Below, one piece after another: positions 51,654 to 61,255 of a stretch of 64,000 nt of DNA. Position numbers and translations under genes: made by a program. Under the pieces are notes generated by a model, which had not been told where the DNA came from, searched no databases, and saw only the letters and a list, made by a program, of their open reading frames with translations. Where the stretch lies: the NCBI RefSeq assembly GCF_907164555.1, contig NZ_CAJQZC010000005.1, positions 62,001 to 126,000 on the forward strand. The letters run 5' to 3'. The DNA is from Paraburkholderia saeva (GTDB lineage: Bacteria; Pseudomonadota; Gammaproteobacteria; Burkholderiales; Burkholderiaceae). Numbering within the stretch: the stretch's first letter is position 1; the number at the start of each line of letters is the position of its first letter.

Positions 51654-51714
51654 CGCCGCGGTTTCCGCGTCGAACGGCAGTCGCGCGGGCGAGCCTTCAT
51701 TGCACGGGTGAATC

Positions 51715-52455
51715 ATGAGCAAACGGATTTTTCTGGCGGGCGCAACGGGCGCGATTGGTCGATGCCTCGCTCCGATGCTGATTGCGGACGGCTGGCAGGT
51801 TGCCGGCACGACCCGCTCGGCGAGCAAGCAGCAGATGCTGGTGGACATGGGCGTCGAACCTGTGGTCGTCGATGTCTTCGATCGCGCGAAACTTGAAGCG
51901 GCCGTGATCGGGGCAGGCCCCGACGTCGTCATCCATCAACTGACCGATCTGCCGGCCGGGCTGGATCCGGACAGAATGGGCGAAGCGCTCGTGCGCAACG
52001 CACGGCTGCGCGACGAGGGCACGCGCAATCTCGTCGCGGCGGCGGTGAAGGCGGGCGCGCGCCGGCTTGTCGCGCAGAGCATCGCGTTCGTCTACGCGGC
52101 CGGCACGATGCCTTATCGCGAGGAAGATCCGCTCGCAGTGACAGGCGACGATGAATGGGCACTCACGGCGCGTGGCGTTGCGAGCCTGGAGACGCAGGTG
52201 CTGGCCGCGCCCGTCGAAGGTATCGTGCTGCGCTACGGTGGTCTGTACGGCCCCCGCACGGGCTTCGACATCGCGACGGGTCACGCGCCGCTGCACGTCG
52301 AAGCCGCAGCGCACGCAGCGTACCTTGCAGTGACGAGAGGCCCGCCAGGTATCTACAACGTGGCGGAAACCGATGGGACTGTCACGAGCGAAAAAGCGGC
52401 GGCAGCGTTAGGATGGGACCCCGACTGGCGCATGGCGCGCCTGATCCGCACATGA
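51715..52455 (+). CDS. NAD(P)-dependent epimerase/dehydratase-like protein
   Basis: 246 residues of the atypical SDR type. The N-terminal FLAGATGAIGRCLAPMLIADGWQVAGTTRS is the nucleotide site; AQSIAFVYAAG and YGGLYGPRTGF are the catalytic-region equivalents, with no clear YxxxK. The C-terminal part (GIYNVAETDGTVTSEKAAAALGW) is like that of NAD-dependent epimerases. Length is short for a true sugar epimerase. Reaction unknown. Confidence 0.75.
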   Translation: MSKRIFLAGATGAIGRCLAPMLIADGWQVAGTTRSASKQQMLVDMGVEPVVVDVFDRAKLEAAVIGAGPDVVIHQLTDLPAGLDPDRMGEALVRNARLRDEGTRNLVAAAVKAGARRLVAQSIAFVYAAGTMPYREEDPLAVTGDDEWALTARGVASLETQVLAAPVEGIVLRYGGLYGPRTGFDIATGHAPLHVEAAAHAAYLAVTRGPPGIYNVAETDGTVTSEKAAAALGWDPDWRMARLIRT

Positions 52456-52504
52456 TCTGTGCACCGCGCGAATGCGCCCGAATTTTTCTGGAGGAATTGT
52501 TTCG

Positions 52505-53293
52505 ATGGATCTTCATCTCAAGGACAAACTCGCACTCGTTACCGGCTCAACCAAAGGTATCGGGTTTGCCATTGCTACCGGTCTCGCCCGCGAAGGCGCG
52601 CGTGTGATCGTCAACGGGCGCTCGCAGCAATCTGTGGACGAGGCGCTCGCAAAGCTGCGCGCCCAGGTTCCCGATGCGCATGGCGAAGGCTTCGCCGGCA
52701 ATCTCGCCGACCCGAAGCAGATTGCGACGCTCGTCGAAAAGCATCCTGCCGTCGACGTGCTCGTGAACAACCTCGGCATCTTCGATCCGAAGCCGTTCGA
52801 GGAGATTCCCGACGAAGACTGGCAGCATTTCTTCGACACGAACGTGATGTCGGGCGTACGGCTCTCGCGTGCCTATCTGCCGAAGATGAAACAGAAGAAC
52901 TGGGGACGCATTGTCTTTATCAGCAGCGAAAGCGGCGTCCAGATTCCGGTCGAGATGATTCACTACGGCGTGACGAAGACGGCCCAGCTCGGCCTCTCGC
53001 GCGGCATTGCGGAGAGTTGCGCGGGAACCGGCGTGACCGTGAACGCAGTGTTGCCGGGACCGACGAGTTCGGATGGTGTCACTGAATTCGCGACGAAGCT
53101 CGCGGCCGGAAAATCGCTCAAGGAGTTCGAGAAGGAATTCTTCGAAACCGGGCGTCCGACTTCGTTGCTCAAGCGTTTCACCACGCCGGAAGAAGTCGCG
53201 AACATGGTGGTGTATGTATGCTCGGAAGCATCCGCGGCGACGAATGGCGCGGCGCTGCGCGTCGATGGCGGTGTCGTGAGATCGGCGTTCTAG
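52505..53293 (+). CDS. Short-chain dehydrogenase/reductase
   Basis: 262 residues from the ATG at 52505, with GGAGG ten bases upstream. Cofactor motif VTGSTKGIGFAIATGLA, NNLG motif (VLVNNLGIFDPKPF), catalytic Ser in ISSESGVQIP and Y-x-x-x-K in HYGVTKTAQLGLSRGIAE are complete. C-terminal GAALRVDGGVV is a standard end. NADP or NAD dependence and substrate are not clear. It is followed by a terminator. Confidence 0.88.
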   Translation: MDLHLKDKLALVTGSTKGIGFAIATGLAREGARVIVNGRSQQSVDEALAKLRAQVPDAHGEGFAGNLADPKQIATLVEKHPAVDVLVNNLGIFDPKPFEEIPDEDWQHFFDTNVMSGVRLSRAYLPKMKQKNWGRIVFISSESGVQIPVEMIHYGVTKTAQLGLSRGIAESCAGTGVTVNAVLPGPTSSDGVTEFATKLAAGKSLKEFEKEFFETGRPTSLLKRFTTPEEVANMVVYVCSEASAATNGAALRVDGGVVRSAF

Positions 53294-53337
53294 GCGATTG
53301 TTTTAGCTGCTGTTCGCGATACACGTCGTAACGAAAT

Positions 53338-53363
53338 GGGCGCTCAAAAGAGCGCCCATTTTT
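53338..53363 (+). terminator. Rho-independent terminator
   Basis: GGGCGCTC-AAAA-GAGCGCCC followed by ATTTTT. It ends the transcript that contains the SDR gene, 45 bases after its stop. Confidence 0.9.
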
Positions 53364-53457
53364 GTTGAGACGCTGCAAACGGAGCTACGCCCGATGAGAT
53401 TGACGCGTGAAGCGCACGCGCTCGTATAGAATCTTGCCCTTTGCCGGGCGCATCCAC

Positions 53458-54399
53458 ATGTGGTTCAAGAACCTTCAGCTTCACCGTCTTTCTTCCCCGT
53501 GGTCCATCACTGCTGAGCAACTCGAAGACGCGCTCGCGCCGCACGCGTTCCAGCCAGGCAGCAGCGTCGAGATGCAGCGCCACGGCTGGGCGCCTCCGCG
53601 CAGCACGGGCGACGGCGAGTCCGGTCCGCTCGTCTACGCGAATCATCGGCAGATGCTGCTCACGTTTCGTTCGGAAAAGAAGTTGCTGCCGGCGTCGGTC
53701 GTGAATCAGGTCACGAAGGCGCGTGCGCTCGAGATCGAGGAGCAGCAGGGCTACAAGCCAGGCCGCAAGCAGATGAAGGAGATCAAGGAGCAGGTCACGG
53801 ACGAACTGCTACCGCGTGCCTTCAGCATCCGTCGCGATACGCGCGTGTGGATCGATACGGCCAACGGCTGGCTCGTCATCGACGCCGCCGCACAGGCGCT
53901 CGCCGACGACGTGCGCAGCCTGCTCGTCAAATCCATCGACGGATTGCCGCTCGCGAGCGTGCGCGTCACGCTTTCGCCGGTTGCGGCGATGACCGAATGG
54001 CTGCTGTCGGGCGACGCGCCCGGCGGCTTCACGGTCGACCAGGACGCCGAACTGCGCTCGACGGGCGAGGGCAACGCGACGGTGCGCTACGTTGGTCATG
54101 CGCTAGAAGCCGACGACATGCGTCGTCACATCGAGGCAGGCAAGCAGTGCATGCGTCTCGCGATGACGTGGAACGATCGCATTTCATTTGTGATGACGCC
54201 TTCGCTCGTAATCAAGCGCGTCACGCCGCTCGACGTCGTGAAGGAGGCATCGGACCCGACCGCGCCGAACGACGACGAACGCTTCGATTCCGACTTCGCG
54301 CTGATGACGGGCGAACTCGCGCAGATGTTCACGGACCTCACCGACGCGCTGGGCGGCGAACACAGCGACGCCGCAATGCTGCAGGCGGTCGCGGCCTGA
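53458..54399 (+). CDS. rdgC: Recombination-associated protein RdgC
   Basis: 313 residues from the ATG at 53458, since [14 protein letters not shown] is the known RdgC N-terminus. Further family text: [64 protein letters not shown]. RdgC forms a ring around double-stranded DNA and restrains RecA. It is a single gene between a terminator and a convergent aldo/keto reductase gene. Confidence 0.95.
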   Translation: MWFKNLQLHRLSSPWSITAEQLEDALAPHAFQPGSSVEMQRHGWAPPRSTGDGESGPLVYANHRQMLLTFRSEKKLLPASVVNQVTKARALEIEEQQGYKPGRKQMKEIKEQVTDELLPRAFSIRRDTRVWIDTANGWLVIDAAAQALADDVRSLLVKSIDGLPLASVRVTLSPVAAMTEWLLSGDAPGGFTVDQDAELRSTGEGNATVRYVGHALEADDMRRHIEAGKQCMRLAMTWNDRISFVMTPSLVIKRVTPLDVVKEASDPTAPNDDERFDSDFALMTGELAQMFTDLTDALGGEHSDAAMLQAVAA

Positions 54400-54446
54400 T
54401 TGAGCTGTGAAACCGGGCGCGTGATGGGGTCGCCCACGCCACGTTT

Positions 54447-55427
54447 TCACGCCGCCACAGCCGCGACGATCTGTTTGCGTAACGCTTCGTCCGGAAACGG
54501 CGCGAGCCCGGCATGTACGTTGTCGATCATGTATTCCGGGCGGCCCGTTCCGGGAATCACACAGGTCACCGCCGGGTTCGCCAGCACGAACTTGAGCAGC
54601 ACCTGCGCCCACGACGTACAGCCGATCTCCGCGGCCCAGCCGGGTAACGCGCGACCACGCAGCCGGGCAAGCAGACTGCCGCCACCAAATGGCTGGTTGA
54701 TCACGACGCCGACGCCACGCTCCGCCGCGAGCGGCAGCAGTCGCGTTTCGGCGCTGCGGTCGTCGGCGGAATAGTCGATCTGCACGAAGTCGATTTTCTC
54801 GGCCCGCAGAATCGCTTCCACCTCGTCGAACGCACTCGACGTGTAGTGCGTCACGCCGATATAGCGGATCCGGCCGCGCGCTTTCCAGTCACGCAGCGTC
54901 GCGAGCTGCGTTTTCCAGTCGACGAGATTGTGGATCTGCATGAGATCGATGCGCGGCTGCTGAAGGCGCCGCATCGATTCTTCCATCTGTTCGATGCCCG
55001 CTTCGCGGCCCGTGGTCCATACCTTGGTCGCGACGAACGCTTTCTGATGCGCGGACATGCGCGTCAGTAACGTGCCGGCGACCGCTTCGGACGAGCCATA
55101 CATCGGCGACGAATCGATCACCGAGCCGCCCGCGTCGAACAGCACGCGCAACACGTCGGCAAGGCGTGTCTGCGCGGCGGCGTCGTCGCCGACGTCGAAT
55201 GCGCGCCAGGTGCCGCATCCAACGACAGGCAGCAGTTCGCCCGTGCCGGGAATCGCGCGTTTCATCATGCGTTGCTGTGTCGAGGAGGTTTGCGCCCGCG
55301 CCATGACGGAGGAAAGCGGTGAAAGCGCCGCGAACCCGAGCGCCGCAGCGCTGCGCAGAACCGCCCGGCGCCCGGCGGGCGAAGCAGGGTCGGGAGCGGG
55401 CCGCGTCATCGGGTCAACCGGCCGCAT
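54447..55427 (-). CDS. Tat-exported aldo/keto reductase
   Basis: 326 residues. A twin-arginine signal (GRRAVLRSAAALGFAALSPLSSVMARA) precedes a TIM-barrel reductase: DSSPMYGSSEAVAG holds the catalytic Asp-Tyr equivalents, FVATKVWTTGREAG the Lys, and QIHNLVDW the His. C-terminal PAVTCVIPGTGRPEYMIDNVHAG is the NADPH region. The start ATG lies immediately after the stop of the (frame-corrected) cupin gene upstream, so both would be translated from one mRNA. Export of an NADPH enzyme is odd but is known in this family. Confidence 0.82.
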   Translation of the reverse strand: MRPVDPMTRPAPDPASPAGRRAVLRSAAALGFAALSPLSSVMARAQTSSTQQRMMKRAIPGTGELLPVVGCGTWRAFDVGDDAAAQTRLADVLRVLFDAGGSVIDSSPMYGSSEAVAGTLLTRMSAHQKAFVATKVWTTGREAGIEQMEESMRRLQQPRIDLMQIHNLVDWKTQLATLRDWKARGRIRYIGVTHYTSSAFDEVEAILRAEKIDFVQIDYSADDRSAETRLLPLAAERGVGVVINQPFGGGSLLARLRGRALPGWAAEIGCTSWAQVLLKFVLANPAVTCVIPGTGRPEYMIDNVHAGLAPFPDEALRKQIVAAVAA

Positions 55428-55851
55428 TCAGCTATCGACCGAGGGATCGTACGGCACAACCTGCTCCGCTTCGTCGGCGAGCGTGCGCGCGACGATCGCT
55501 CGCGCGGGCGCCGTCCCGCTCAGGTTGAACGGCTGATGCGGCACGCCCGGGGGGAATGAACAGGAAATCGCCGGCTTCGGTAATCACCGATTCGCGCAGC
55601 CCCGGGCCGTAGCGCGTTTCGACGGTTCCTTCCAGCACGTAGATGCCCGTCTCGTAGCCGCGATGCGAATGCGGTTCCGCGTGGCCGCCGGGCGGCACCG
55701 CGATGAGATACATCGACAGCCCGCGCGTGCCGGCTGACTGCGCCGAAAGTCCTACGAAGTAGGGAAGGCGCTGCTGTGTCGCGATTTCCCGATCGGGCGT
55801 GACCTTGACGACGGACTGTGACCGGATCGTGCCCTGAATGGCGTCGCTCAT
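55428..55851 (-). pseudogene. Cupin gene with a one-base frameshift
   Basis: The frame starts at the ATG at 55851 (AGGAG upstream) and encodes a cupin with PPGGHAEPHSHRGYETGIYVLEG and EAGDFLFIPPG. There, at a run of six G's on the plus strand (55549-55554), the reading frame leaves the family. Removing one base restores GVPHQPFNLSGTAPARAIVARTL and a stop at 55428, next to the ATG of the reductase gene. The uncorrected frame ends at 55432. This is either a real mutation, phase variation or a sequence error in a homopolymer. Intact length would be about 140 residues. Confidence 0.8.
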
Positions 55852-56022
55852 GTGCGCTCCTGCTGGAATTGGCGTTCCGGGCGCGTTTCCGGGTTGTGTC
55901 GCACCCGCACGGCCGGCCAGAGCGTGCCCAACCGGGGAAAACGCCCCACCGACGCACGTTCCAGCGAGAAATTCTACGCCCGGCGCCGGGTTGGCCCATG
56001 TCTGACCTGTGCAATAGCAAAT

Positions 56023-56059
56023 ATAAATCGCATGAATACATACAATCAACTTTAACTAT
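56023..56059. promoter_or_regulatory. Possible OxyR site upstream of ahpC
   Basis: ATAA-N7-GAAT-N7-ATCA-N7-CTAT fits the four-part OxyR pattern (ATAG, CTAT, ATAG, CTAT) at 11 of 16 positions. A TATAAA -10-like word overlaps it at 56022. An ATACATA/TATGTAT inverted repeat at 56036-56063 overlaps as well. Confidence 0.35.
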
Positions 56060-56119
56060 GTATCCACTCCAGGCACAATGAACTCACTTTCTCCACCACG
56101 CAAACAAAAGGACGCAACG

Positions 56120-56683
56120 ATGCCTATCATCAACAGCCAGGTTAAACCGTTCAAAGCAACCGCCTATCACAAGGGCGAATTCGTCCCGGTGACGGAAGAA
56201 TCGTTCAAGGGCAAGTGGTCCGTCGTGGTCTTCTACCCGGCCGACTTCACGTTTGTCTGCCCGACCGAACTGGGCGATCTGGCCGATCGTTACGCCGAAT
56301 TCCAGAAGCTCGGCGTCGAAATCTACAGCGTGTCGACCGATACGCACTTCACGCACAAGGCATGGCACGACACGTCGGACACGATCGAAAAGATCAACTA
56401 TCCGATGATCGCCGATCCGACGCTCGCGATCTCGCGCAACTTCGACGTGCTGATCGAAGAAGAGGGCCTGGCCCTGCGCGGCACGTTCGTGATCAACCCG
56501 GAAGGCGAGATCAAGCTGTGCGAAATCCATGACAACGGCATTGGCCGCGACGCAGGCGAACTGCTGCGCAAGGTGCAGGCTGCGCAGTACATCGCGGCGC
56601 ATCCGGGTGAAGTCTGCCCCGCCAAGTGGACGCCGGGCGCAGAAACGCTGACGCCGTCGCTCGATCTGATCGGCAAGATCTAA
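56120..56683 (+). CDS. ahpC: Alkyl hydroperoxide reductase C, peroxiredoxin
   Basis: 187 residues, equal to E. coli AhpC. The peroxidatic C47 is in [10 protein letters not shown] and the resolving C166 in PGEVCPAKW. AhpC reduces peroxides and is re-reduced by AhpF. AAGGA precedes the ATG at 56120. An OxyR-type site may lie upstream. A stable hairpin follows before ahpF. Confidence 0.97.
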   Translation: MPIINSQVKPFKATAYHKGEFVPVTEESFKGKWSVVVFYPADFTFVCPTELGDLADRYAEFQKLGVEIYSVSTDTHFTHKAWHDTSDTIEKINYPMIADPTLAISRNFDVLIEEEGLALRGTFVINPEGEIKLCEIHDNGIGRDAGELLRKVQAAQYIAAHPGEVCPAKWTPGAETLTPSLDLIGKI

Positions 56684-56704
56684 AGCCCATGTTGTATCGC
56701 AGGA

Positions 56705-56768
56705 CGCGCCATACGCGATATGGCGCGAGTCTGCGCGGGCCGTTGCGTGTCCACGCGCGCAGCGGCCC
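56705..56768 (+). other. Hairpins between ahpC and ahpF
   Basis: CGCGCCATA-CGCGA-TATGGCGCG (56705-56727), nine perfect pairs without a T run, then a second imperfect stem (56737-56768, GGGCCG...CGGCCC). They may lower ahpF expression relative to ahpC or protect ahpC mRNA. Confidence 0.5.
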
Positions 56769-56848
56769 GGTTATCTTCGCTCGCTGTGAGCCGCGCTCGC
56801 CGCCTACAGTTTGCCGCCCGCCATCTTCGTCACGGAAACCGCAAGACC

Positions 56849-58441
56849 ATGCTCGACGCCAATCTCAAGACCCAGTTGAAAACCTACCTCGAAAAGGTCA
56901 GCCGGCCGATCGAGATCATCGCTTCGCTCGACGACAGCGCGAAATCGCAGGAACTGATCGCGCTCCTGAACGACATCGCATCGCTGTCGGATCGCGTGTC
57001 GGTAACGGAGCATCGCGGCGACGCGGAGCGCAAGCCGTCGTTTTCGATCGGCGAGCCTGGCAAGGACACCGGTATCCGCTTCGCGGGCATTCCGATGGGC
57101 CACGAATTCACGTCGCTGGTGCTGGCGCTGCTGCAGGTCGGCGGCCATCCGGTGAAGCTCGACGAGCCTGTGATCGAACAGATCCGGAACCTGGAGGGCG
57201 ACTATCAGTTTGAAACGTACTTTTCGCTGTCATGCCAGAACTGCCCGGAAGTCGTGCAGGCGCTGAACGTGATGGCGTTGATCAATCCGCGTATCCGTCA
57301 CGTCGCGATCGACGGCGCGCTGTTCCAGAACGAAGTTGAAGCGCGTCAGATCATGGCAGTGCCGACGATGTTCATGAACGGCGAAGTATTCGGCCAGGGC
57401 CGTAGCGGCGTGAAGGAAATTCTCGCGAAGCTCGACAGCGGTGCAGGCGCACGCGCGGCGAAGGAACTGGAGAAGAAGCCCGTATTCGATACGCTGATCG
57501 TTGGCGGCGGCCCCGCGGGCGCAGCCGCGGCGATCTACTCGGCGCGCAAGGGCATCGTGACGGGCGTTGTTGCGGAACGGTTCGGTGGTCAGGTGCTCGA
57601 TACACTTGCGATCGAGAATTTCGTTTCGGTGAAGGAAACGGAAGGACCGCAGTTCGCTACGGCGCTCGAACAGCACGTGAAGAGCTACGAAGTCGACATC
57701 ATGGACGTACAGCGTGCCGAAGCGCTCGTTCCGGGACGCATTCACGAGGTGCGTCTTGCGAACGGTGCGGTGTTGAAAGCGAAGACGATCGTGCTTGCGA
57801 CCGGTGCGCGGTGGCGCGAAATCAACGTGCCGGGTGAGCGCGAGTACCGCAATCACGGCGTGGCGTACTGCCCGCATTGCGACGGGCCGCTCTTCAAGGG
57901 CAAGCGCGTCGCGGTGATCGGCGGCGGCAACTCGGGCGTCGAAGCGGCGATCGATCTGGCCGGCATCGTGCGCGAAGTCACGTTGATCGAGTTCGGCGCG
58001 CAACTGCGCGCTGATGAAGTGCTGCAACGCAAGCTGCGCAGCCTCAGGAACGTGACGATCGTGACGCAGGCCCAGACCACCGACATCACCGGCGACGGCA
58101 AGAAGGTCAATGGCCTCGTCTACAACGACCTGCGTTCGGGCGAACCGAAGCGTGTGGAACTCGAAGGCGTATTCGTGCAGATTGGCCTCGTGCCGAACAC
58201 CGAATGGCTGAAGGGCACGGTCGAGTTGTCGAAGCACGGCGAGATCGTGGTCGACGCGAAGGGCGCGACGTCGGTGCCAGGCGTCTTCGCAGCCGGTGAC
58301 GTGACGACCGTGCCGTTCAAGCAGATCGTGATCGCGGTGGGCGAGGGCGCGAAGGCATCGCTCGGCGCGTTCGATCATCTAATCCGCAGTTCGGTCGAAG
58401 AAGGAGCGGTAATCGATAGCGAGGAAGCCGCGCTCGCCTGA
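56849..58441 (+). CDS. ahpF: Alkyl hydroperoxide reductase F
   Basis: 530 residues (E. coli 521) from the ATG at 56849. An N-terminal double thioredoxin domain has C129-Q-N-C132 (SCQNCPEVV), and the thioredoxin reductase part has FAD site [22 protein letters not shown] site [12 protein letters not shown] and the redox pair in AYCPHCDGP. It moves electrons from NADH to AhpC. It lies 165 bases after ahpC. Confidence 0.97.
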   Translation: MLDANLKTQLKTYLEKVSRPIEIIASLDDSAKSQELIALLNDIASLSDRVSVTEHRGDAERKPSFSIGEPGKDTGIRFAGIPMGHEFTSLVLALLQVGGHPVKLDEPVIEQIRNLEGDYQFETYFSLSCQNCPEVVQALNVMALINPRIRHVAIDGALFQNEVEARQIMAVPTMFMNGEVFGQGRSGVKEILAKLDSGAGARAAKELEKKPVFDTLIVGGGPAGAAAAIYSARKGIVTGVVAERFGGQVLDTLAIENFVSVKETEGPQFATALEQHVKSYEVDIMDVQRAEALVPGRIHEVRLANGAVLKAKTIVLATGARWREINVPGEREYRNHGVAYCPHCDGPLFKGKRVAVIGGGNSGVEAAIDLAGIVREVTLIEFGAQLRADEVLQRKLRSLRNVTIVTQAQTTDITGDGKKVNGLVYNDLRSGEPKRVELEGVFVQIGLVPNTEWLKGTVELSKHGEIVVDAKGATSVPGVFAAGDVTTVPFKQIVIAVGEGAKASLGAFDHLIRSSVEEGAVIDSEEAALA

Positions 58442-58496
58442 TGACGGCGTAGCACGCACGGCACGCGGCAGGTTTCGGTCTGCCGCCGTGCCGCCA

Positions 58497-58536
58497 AAGC
58501 CGCTGGCTGACGCTGTCGCGTCGCCAGCGGCTTTTT
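58497..58536 (+). terminator. Rho-independent terminator after ahpF
   Basis: Stem AAGCCGCTGGC / GCCAGCGGCTT with a 15-base loop, then T5. It lies 55 bases after the ahpF stop. Confidence 0.85.
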
Positions 58537-58604
58537 ACAGGCTTTTCGTGGATTTCCGGGGAGGGCGCTTGCCGACCCGTTTTGCGTTGTTCAGAAGCTC
58601 GTGC

Positions 58605-58847
58605 TTACCGTCCGCTTCCGCGGAAGCATGAGTCGCTCGCCGACGACCCATCGGCACTGCACTCCTTCGCGGGAACGCCGGCGACAACGCCTTCCACTAG
58701 CGAAAAAGACTCTGTTTCGACAGGCTCGATAGCAGCGGTGAGACCGGTCGCGAGCCTGGCATGGCGTTCGAACAGCGCCTTCAGTTCAGGGCGCAGTCCA
58801 TCGCCGCGTTGGGCTGCGAGCGCATGAAGCGAGAGAAATGGCAGCAT
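58605..58847 (-). CDS. Small hypothetical protein
   Basis: 80 residues from the ATG at 58847, chosen because TGGAG lies eight bases upstream. LPFLSLHALAAQRGDGLRPELKALFERHARLATGLTAAIEPV is a plausible helical protein; the C-terminus is Ser/Gly-rich. No motif is recognised. It is the only gene in the first part of the accessory patch. Confidence 0.45.
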   Translation of the reverse strand: MLPFLSLHALAAQRGDGLRPELKALFERHARLATGLTAAIEPVETESFSLVEGVVAGVPAKECSADGSSASDSCFRGSGR

Positions 58848-58919
58848 GGTTGGACTCCAGTCAATGAAGGTCAGGCGAGCCCTACGCCGACAAGCAGATT
58901 GACGATCGGGCGCTCGCAA

Positions 58920-59704
58920 GATACATGTGATTCGAACGCACCATTCTTCGTCCGTCGACCTCGTCTACTGTGCGATCGCATGGAGAAGATATGGCAGCGG
59001 TTCGGCGCGGACACTCCGATTCTTGCTGTCTAATTGCTGCGGACCAGATTGATACTTAACGCAAGCGGCTATACCTTCTTGTCGTCCTGGCTTACCCCGG
59101 CGTGATTCAGCCCAACTGAAACAGCACGCGTAGTGACCATCGTCGCCATAAGCCGCGTGTCGGTCTTGTCGAGTATTGCAGCAAGAAACGGGGGCGGCGG
59201 CGTAACCGCGCTGCAACACCTTGGACTCGTCAACGCAGTCTGATCGAAGGCGGAGCGCTTTCGCAGGCTTCACAGAGGGGGCGTTCGAAACGGCAACGTT
59301 GACCGTCGATTCCTGGCCGAATCCGGAAGTAAAAGATCAGCGCAGTAATTCGCCGCATCCGACCAGCGCCGAACTTCCGTAGGCGACCCGTTGGTGCCCT
59401 TCCGCAAATTTTTGCGAATGTCATTATCACGCTCCAAAGCGGCCACTTTGACTAATACAGGCCGATCGGTGTGACTGAAGACCCCGATCTGAGGTCATTG
59501 TCTGGTCGACGCTCACAGGTTTTACGTCAAACGAGGCGCTCATCGCATCTGTCGCCGCGTTGCCTGCAAGTGACGGAGTCCGCCAACTGACTGAATACAT
59601 CAGCGGCGGACAGGCCCAATGGATTAGAGCTTTCTATCGACCTCTGCCGAGTTCTTGCCAGGTCTGAGGGCGAATAGAAGGAATGCCACCATTGCTCAAA
59701 CAGC
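58920..59704. other. 785-base stretch without a convincing gene
   Basis: No open frame here shows good protein character. The sequence is mixed in composition and may hold decayed mobile-element DNA; I could not match it to a known IS end or transposase. Confidence 0.4.
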
Positions 59705-59908
59705 TCAGACCTTACGCCAGTGGTCGGGAATTCGTTTGTCATTCAGATGCCGGACGCGAGCAACATGCAGCGGGCTTGCCGGGTGATTTTTCTTTGCCCA
59801 AGCAATCGCCTCCGCCTGTGTCTTGCAAGTCGCGAGCGGCACGCTGGTATGTGCCGGCTCGACGGTAAACCCTGAAGTTTTTTCGTTTATGAACAGACTG
59901 TTACTCAT
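59705..59908 (-). CDS. Small basic protein downstream of parA
   Basis: 67 residues from the ATG at 59908, with a near-perfect AGGAGG upstream. It reads as a strand-rich half (SNSLFINEKTSGFTVEP) and a helix with basic end (CKTQAEAIAWAKKNHPASPLHVARVRHLNDKRIPDHWRKV), somewhat like DUF2188-type proteins. It begins 52 bases after the ParA stop on the same strand, so the two are likely cotranscribed. A DNA-binding partner for ParA is possible but no ParB motif is visible. Confidence 0.65.
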   Translation of the reverse strand: MSNSLFINEKTSGFTVEPAHTSVPLATCKTQAEAIAWAKKNHPASPLHVARVRHLNDKRIPDHWRKV

Positions 59909-59959
59909 ATCACCTGCCTCCTGGCTTGCTGGCAAACGGCCAGCACGTTGCGTCACACG

Positions 59960-60982
59960 TTAAAGACGCGACACGAGCTCATCCATTGCTACCTTGGCGT
60001 TTTCTAGGTATTCGTCTTTAACCTGTACGCGGTGGCCGTTGATGGTCTGCTTCCCGACTTGCAGTTTTGAAAACGGAAGTCCCTTTGCGAATGCGACGAC
60101 GCCTGTCGTCTGGAAGTCACGGACTTCGACAAACCCTTTGGGTATCGTTTTGAAGCCGAAAATTTCAGGATTCGACTTCAGTAATTTTGTGATGTCCGTC
60201 TCGATTGCGGACAGCACGGCGGCGTAGGCAGATGCGGCTCCCATGTACTGCGTGATGCGATTTTTTACGATCAGATGCACCTTGGGAAGCGGTCGACCCG
60301 CAGCCTTGAGTTTCGTGGCAAAAGCGTAAGCCGCGTAGATTTCTGACGGTAGCTTCAGTCCATAGATAAGAGAAAAAGCATTCTGGATCGCGCGTCGCGA
60401 AGAATCGTCCGCCATCACCGGCAAGATGATGCGGTCGGCCGCCGCAAGTGCGATCTGGGTGTAGAGAGAAAAGCTGGGGTTGCAATCGAGGAACACGGTG
60501 TCATAGTCATCTTCGACCTGGGCCAGGAAGTCCTTCAGCCAGTCAACAACCGCAATCCAGGGATTCGTGCCGGGAATCTGGTTGTTGGCGAGAGTGTTGA
60601 CCGCATTCGCCTGCAGCTCGAGCAGCGGATCGCCACAGACTAGGTGAATGTTATTCGTAACCCCCTTGTTGTACTCATGCGGGAGGGTGATGAAGTCTTG
60701 AGCGTCAAAGACGGGCGGCGAATACGGTGATGGCAGCCGGAGCTGGAAATACCCCCCCACACTGCAGCGAGGGACCAGACCTTGCCGTTCCAGTAGCTTT
60801 TCGCTGCCCTTGCTGTTCAGACCGCCAAGCATCAGTTCTGACAGGTTTGCTTGGGGACACACGTCGATGGCTAACACCCTTTTTTTCGGGTATTTCTCCG
60901 CATAGCGCACGATTGACTGGAAAGCCAGGCTGGTTTTCCCGGTGCCTCCCTTGTTGTTCCAAAAAGCATACCGGATTTCCAT
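59960..60982 (-). CDS. ParA-type P-loop ATPase, orphan
   Basis: 340 residues. Deviant Walker A with the signature Lys, NNKGGTGKTSLAF (residues 9-21); Walker A' region VLAIDVCPQANLS; Walker B in YDTVFLDCNPSFSLYTQIAL. These define ParA/MinD ATPases that move DNA or protein cargo. It is longer than minimal chromosomal ParA and has an inserted region near residues 75-110. No ParB gene or parS cluster is near. The 67-residue gene downstream is the only linked partner. Inverted repeats lie upstream of the gene. Confidence 0.85.
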   Translation of the reverse strand: MEIRYAFWNNKGGTGKTSLAFQSIVRYAEKYPKKRVLAIDVCPQANLSELMLGGLNSKGSEKLLERQGLVPRCSVGGYFQLRLPSPYSPPVFDAQDFITLPHEYNKGVTNNIHLVCGDPLLELQANAVNTLANNQIPGTNPWIAVVDWLKDFLAQVEDDYDTVFLDCNPSFSLYTQIALAAADRIILPVMADDSSRRAIQNAFSLIYGLKLPSEIYAAYAFATKLKAAGRPLPKVHLIVKNRITQYMGAASAYAAVLSAIETDITKLLKSNPEIFGFKTIPKGFVEVRDFQTTGVVAFAKGLPFSKLQVGKQTINGHRVQVKDEYLENAKVAMDELVSRL

Positions 60983-61022
60983 ACCGAAGGTCCTTTCGCG
61001 TTGTCGAAGTAAGACGTTACTT

Positions 61023-61057
61023 TGTCCATTTAGGACACTATATCGTCAAAATTTGAC
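61023..61057. promoter_or_regulatory. Inverted repeats upstream of the ParA gene
   Basis: TGTCC-ATTTA-GGACA (61023-61037) and GTCAAA-A-TTTGAC (61045-61057) lie 40-75 bases before the ParA start. ParA operons are often autoregulated from such sites. Confidence 0.45.
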
Positions 61058-61110
61058 AGCATCAAGTCCTGTTTGCAAATCCGCCTCTGCGACTTGGTAT
61101 GCGCCCAACG

Positions 61111-61255
61111 TTGCGGGCGACGGGCATCGCCGCGTACCTCAAGAACGGCGGTACCCTCGAGAACGCCGCAACGATGGCCAACGTCAACGCGCACAACGCA
61201 ACGCAACAACCAATATTCGAGAGCGGTCCAGTTTGAAGGGATCGAGCGGATTTTT
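61111..61255 (+). pseudogene. Remnant of a tyrosine recombinase (3' end)
   Basis: Translation from 61111 gives LRATGIAAYLKNGGTLENAA then TMAN, the C-terminal text of phage or integron-like recombinases that normally continues ANHASTRTTQLYDRR. The frame then shifts: the next frame has TSTRTTQ and later AVQFEGIERI, as at the end of such genes. The 5' part and the catalytic His-Arg region are missing. This is a clear relic of a lost mobile element next to the ParA gene. Confidence 0.75.
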
